Assembly: GCA_019637155.1 (NCBI GenBank)
Contig: JAHBWE010000008.1
Coordinates: 310,001 to 374,000, forward strand
DNA: 64,000 nucleotides
Source: Labilithrix sp.
GTDB taxonomy: Bacteria > Myxococcota_A > Polyangia > Polyangiales > Polyangiaceae
Reading direction: 5' to 3'
Positions 61,965-64,000 of the stretch are shown here, piece after piece. Under the pieces are notes generated by a model. It was given only the letters and a program-made list of their open reading frames with translations. It had not been told where the DNA came from and did not search any database. Both the position numbers and the translations under genes were made by a program. Each line of letters starts with the position of its first letter. The first letter of the stretch is position 1.

Positions 61965-63434
61965 TCAGAGCGGTAAGCGCGGGGGCGGGGTCCAGCCGCC
62001 GATGGCCTGCTCGAGCGCGAGGGCGACGGCGATGGTTCGGTGATCCGCGCCGTGCGCAGCGGCGACCTGGACGCCGACCGGGAGGTCACGCTCGTCCAGA
62101 CCGAGCGGCACCTGCGTCACCGGGAGCTCCAGCACGTTGAAGATGGCGGTGTAGACCCACTTGAGCGGCACGAGGAGCGGGACGATGTGCCGGGGCGCGA
62201 CGGTCGGGTACGACGGAAACAAGAGCACGCCGTCGTCGCCGAGGAGCGCGTCGAGCTCGGCGCGGAGCTCGCGGCCGAGCGTCACGAGCTCCGCGCCGCG
62301 GCGCTCGCCGAGGAGCTTCGGGACTCGCTCGATGAGACACAGCATCAGGCCCGGGAACGTGAAGCGCGAGCGGCCGAGGGGGAGCTTCGCGAGCTCGCGC
62401 GCGACGACGAGATCGCCGCCCGCCGCCATCGACTCGTAGAAGCTCGGGCCGCCGCCGGCGTCGAGCATCGCCGACCAGATCTCGATCGATCGCTTGAGCG
62501 ACGGGAGCGCGCGCCGCTCGACGCGTGCCCCCGCCGCCTCGAGCGCTCGCGCCGCGCGGGCCTGCGCGCGCTGCATCGCAGGCTCGACCGCGAAGAGACC
62601 GTTGTCCGGAACGACCCAGACCCGCAGCCGCGCGACGTCGACGGACGACGGATCGCCGAGCTCCCTCGCCGGCAGCGCGTTCGCCTCGACGCCGTCGGGG
62701 CCCGCGACGACGCGGAGGAACGGCATCAGGTCCTCCGCCCGGCGCGCGAGCGGGCCCGTCGTCACGTAGCGCTGCACGAGGTTCTCCGCCACCGGATGGT
62801 GGCCCGTGCTCGGCACCAGACCGCCGGTCGGCTTGTGGCCGAACACGCCGTTGAAGAAGGCCGGCATGCGGATCGAGCCGCCGACGTCGGAGCCGAGGCC
62901 GATCGGGACGCCGCCCGCGCCGACGATCGCACCCTCGCCGCCCGAGCTGCCGCCCGCCGTGCGCGCCGGATCGTAGGCGTTGTTCGTCCGCCCCCACACC
63001 TTGTTGTTGCTCTCCATCCACATGCAGAGCTCGCTGATGTTCGTCACGCCGACGAGGATCGCGCCCGCTGCCTTGAGGCGCGCCACCGCGGTCGCGTCGC
63101 GGTCCGCGACGACGGAGCGGCGGGACCACAGGCCCGACGTGTGCGGCATCCCCTCCGCCGCGAGCGCGTCCTTCGTCGTGAACGGGACGCCGTGAAGAGG
63201 CGGCAGCTCGTCGGGGCGGAGCGAGGCGGCGCGCTCGTCCGCCGCACGGGCCTCCGCGCGCGCGGCCGTGAAGCGATCGCGCACCACCGCGTTGAGGGAT
63301 GGGTTCACGCGCTCGATGCGCGCGATGTGCGCGTCGACGACCTCAGCCGCGGTGAGCTCGCGCCGTCGCAGCGCGGCGCCGATCGCCGTCGCGGAGGAGG
63401 AGAGCAAGCGCGCGCGCGACCACGTCGACACCAC
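61965..63434 (-). CDS. Amidase (FAAH-like amidase signature family)
   Basis: The 489-residue enzyme starts at GTG. The amidase-signature triad is Lys in GVPFTTKDALAAEG, cis-Ser in GSDVGGSIRMPA, and nucleophile Ser in the motif TAGGSSGGEGA. The TM-like N-terminus of mammalian FAAH is absent. These enzymes hydrolyse amides and esters; the exact substrate is unknown. It is divergent from the kinase gene, with about 52 nt between starts. Confidence 0.94.
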   Translation of the reverse strand: MVSTWSRARLLSSSATAIGAALRRRELTAAEVVDAHIARIERVNPSLNAVVRDRFTAARAEARAADERAASLRPDELPPLHGVPFTTKDALAAEGMPHTSGLWSRRSVVADRDATAVARLKAAGAILVGVTNISELCMWMESNNKVWGRTNNAYDPARTAGGSSGGEGAIVGAGGVPIGLGSDVGGSIRMPAFFNGVFGHKPTGGLVPSTGHHPVAENLVQRYVTTGPLARRAEDLMPFLRVVAGPDGVEANALPARELGDPSSVDVARLRVWVVPDNGLFAVEPAMQRAQARAARALEAAGARVERRALPSLKRSIEIWSAMLDAGGGPSFYESMAAGGDLVVARELAKLPLGRSRFTFPGLMLCLIERVPKLLGERRGAELVTLGRELRAELDALLGDDGVLLFPSYPTVAPRHIVPLLVPLKWVYTAIFNVLELPVTQVPLGLDERDLPVGVQVAAAHGADHRTIAVALALEQAIGGWTPPPRLPL

Positions 63435-63486
63435 GGTGTCTTATCAGAAGCGTTCGGGAAGTCTGATAGGCTTCCCTCCTCCGAGG

Positions 63487-64000
63487 ATGAGCGTGACCGA
63501 TCCCGAGGACAAAACCCTCTCTGCCCCGATGCTTCCGGTCGCGATCGCGGTCGCGGCCCCCGCCGAATCCTCGAACACGCTCGACGTCGCGCCGAAGCTG
63601 CTCGCCAACCGCTACGAGCTCCTCGGGATGCTCGGCGCCGGCGCGATGGGGACCGTGTACCGCGCGCGCGACCGCGAGCTCGACGAGATCGTCGCGCTCA
63701 AGGTCCTGAAGAAAGAGCTCGCGTCGGAGGACATGCTCGAGCGCTTCCGGCGCGAGGTGAAGCTCGCGCGCCGCGTGACGCACCGGAACGTCGCGCGCAC
63801 CTTCGACATCGGCGAGGACGGCGGCGATCGATTCCTCACGATGGAGTTCATCGAGGGCGAGATGCTCGGCGCGCGCCTCGCGCGGAAAGGACGCCTGCCG
63901 CTCCCGGAGGTGACCGCGCTCGCGCTCGACGTCTGCGCCGGGCTCTCCGCCGCCCACGCCGCGAACGTGCTCCACCGCGACCTCAAGCCCGAAAACGTCA
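63487..64000 (+). CDS. N-terminal part of a Ser/Thr protein kinase, cut by the window edge
   Basis: A kinase begins at ATG 63487 and continues past the end. The 171 residues seen include a 40-residue disordered lead, the glycine loop LGMLGAGAMGTVYRA, ATP-binding Lys in VALKVLKKEL, and the catalytic loop VLHRDLKPENV at the edge. It is a Hanks-type kinase like the one at 5.6 kb but with a different N-terminus. Further domains lie outside the window. Confidence 0.93.
   Translation, partial: MSVTDPEDKTLSAPMLPVAIAVAAPAESSNTLDVAPKLLANRYELLGMLGAGAMGTVYRARDRELDEIVALKVLKKELASEDMLERFRREVKLARRVTHRNVARTFDIGEDGGDRFLTMEFIEGEMLGARLARKGRLPLPEVTALALDVCAGLSAAHAANVLHRDLKPENV

Overview
The window is a gene-dense, very GC-rich stretch of bacterial chromosome with both ends cut inside genes. 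Its style fits a myxobacterium of the Polyangiales type. It has many lipoproteins with Asp/Ala/Pro-rich linkers, Cys-rich secreted proteins with no catalytic domain, Ser/Thr kinases coupled to FHA/sigma-54 activators, hybrid-free histidine kinases, a TgpA/MoxR/DUF58 operon, a YndJ-like membrane protein and repeat-companion (TIGR02996-like) WD40 proteins. The lineage is inferred from gene style only; no rRNA or tRNA gene is present and no database search was possible.

Layout. 1-3.7 kb is a signalling patch: a lone receiver domain convergent with a three-gene operon (zinc-ribbon/TPR membrane protein, cytosolic histidine kinase, histidine kinase with a PYP-like PAS domain). 3.8-9.6 kb holds a Kazal-like lipoprotein, then a TPR protein, a Ser/Thr kinase and an FHA-sigma-54 activator (the last two stop/start coupled), convergent with an NtrC-type response regulator. 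9.8-20.7 kb carries envelope and lipid genes: a choice-of-anchor lipoprotein, a YndJ-like protein, a possible MYXO-CTERM-like remnant, an acyl-CoA desaturase, an MFS carrier, a zincin-like lipoprotein, a trypsin-like protease coupled to a TonB-like protein, and several membrane or lipoproteins. 20.8-27.7 kb mixes a leaderless PhnD-like protein, serA, Cys-rich and alpha-helical exported proteins, two coupled LuxR-type regulators, a rhodanese and a class II glutamine amidotransferase.

27.8-36.8 kb looks like metal handling: a TonB-dependent receptor, two lipoproteins (one with an Asp-His repeat), a palindromic operator-like site at the promoter, then a WD40 protein, a radical SAM protein and an unusual ZIP-permease fusion. 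36.8-41.2 kb has small regulators and an M3 peptidase. 41.3-46.1 kb is a MoxR-DUF58-TgpA-like operon whose third member lacks a visible transglutaminase core, followed by htpG. 48-53.6 kb holds a tyrosine phosphatase, a ureohydrolase, an overlapping pair of exported carbohydrate enzymes (CE2-like esterase and DUF4015 glycosidase), and a HIT protein. 53.6-64 kb has a large Cys-rich lipoprotein, an MFS carrier, a TPR protein, a glucose/sorbosone dehydrogenase-like lipoprotein, a disordered repeat protein, two gene remnants, an amidase and the start of another Ser/Thr kinase.

The most unusual signals are: the PYP-like PAS kinase; twin palindromes spanning a stop and a start codon near 150; gene 3' ends repeated in tandem just downstream of their genes (WD40 gene near 32.6 kb, TPR gene near 58.4 kb); the receptor operon with its (Asp-His)n lipoprotein and operator; the ZIP-permease fusion; and the transglutaminase-less TgpA-like protein.
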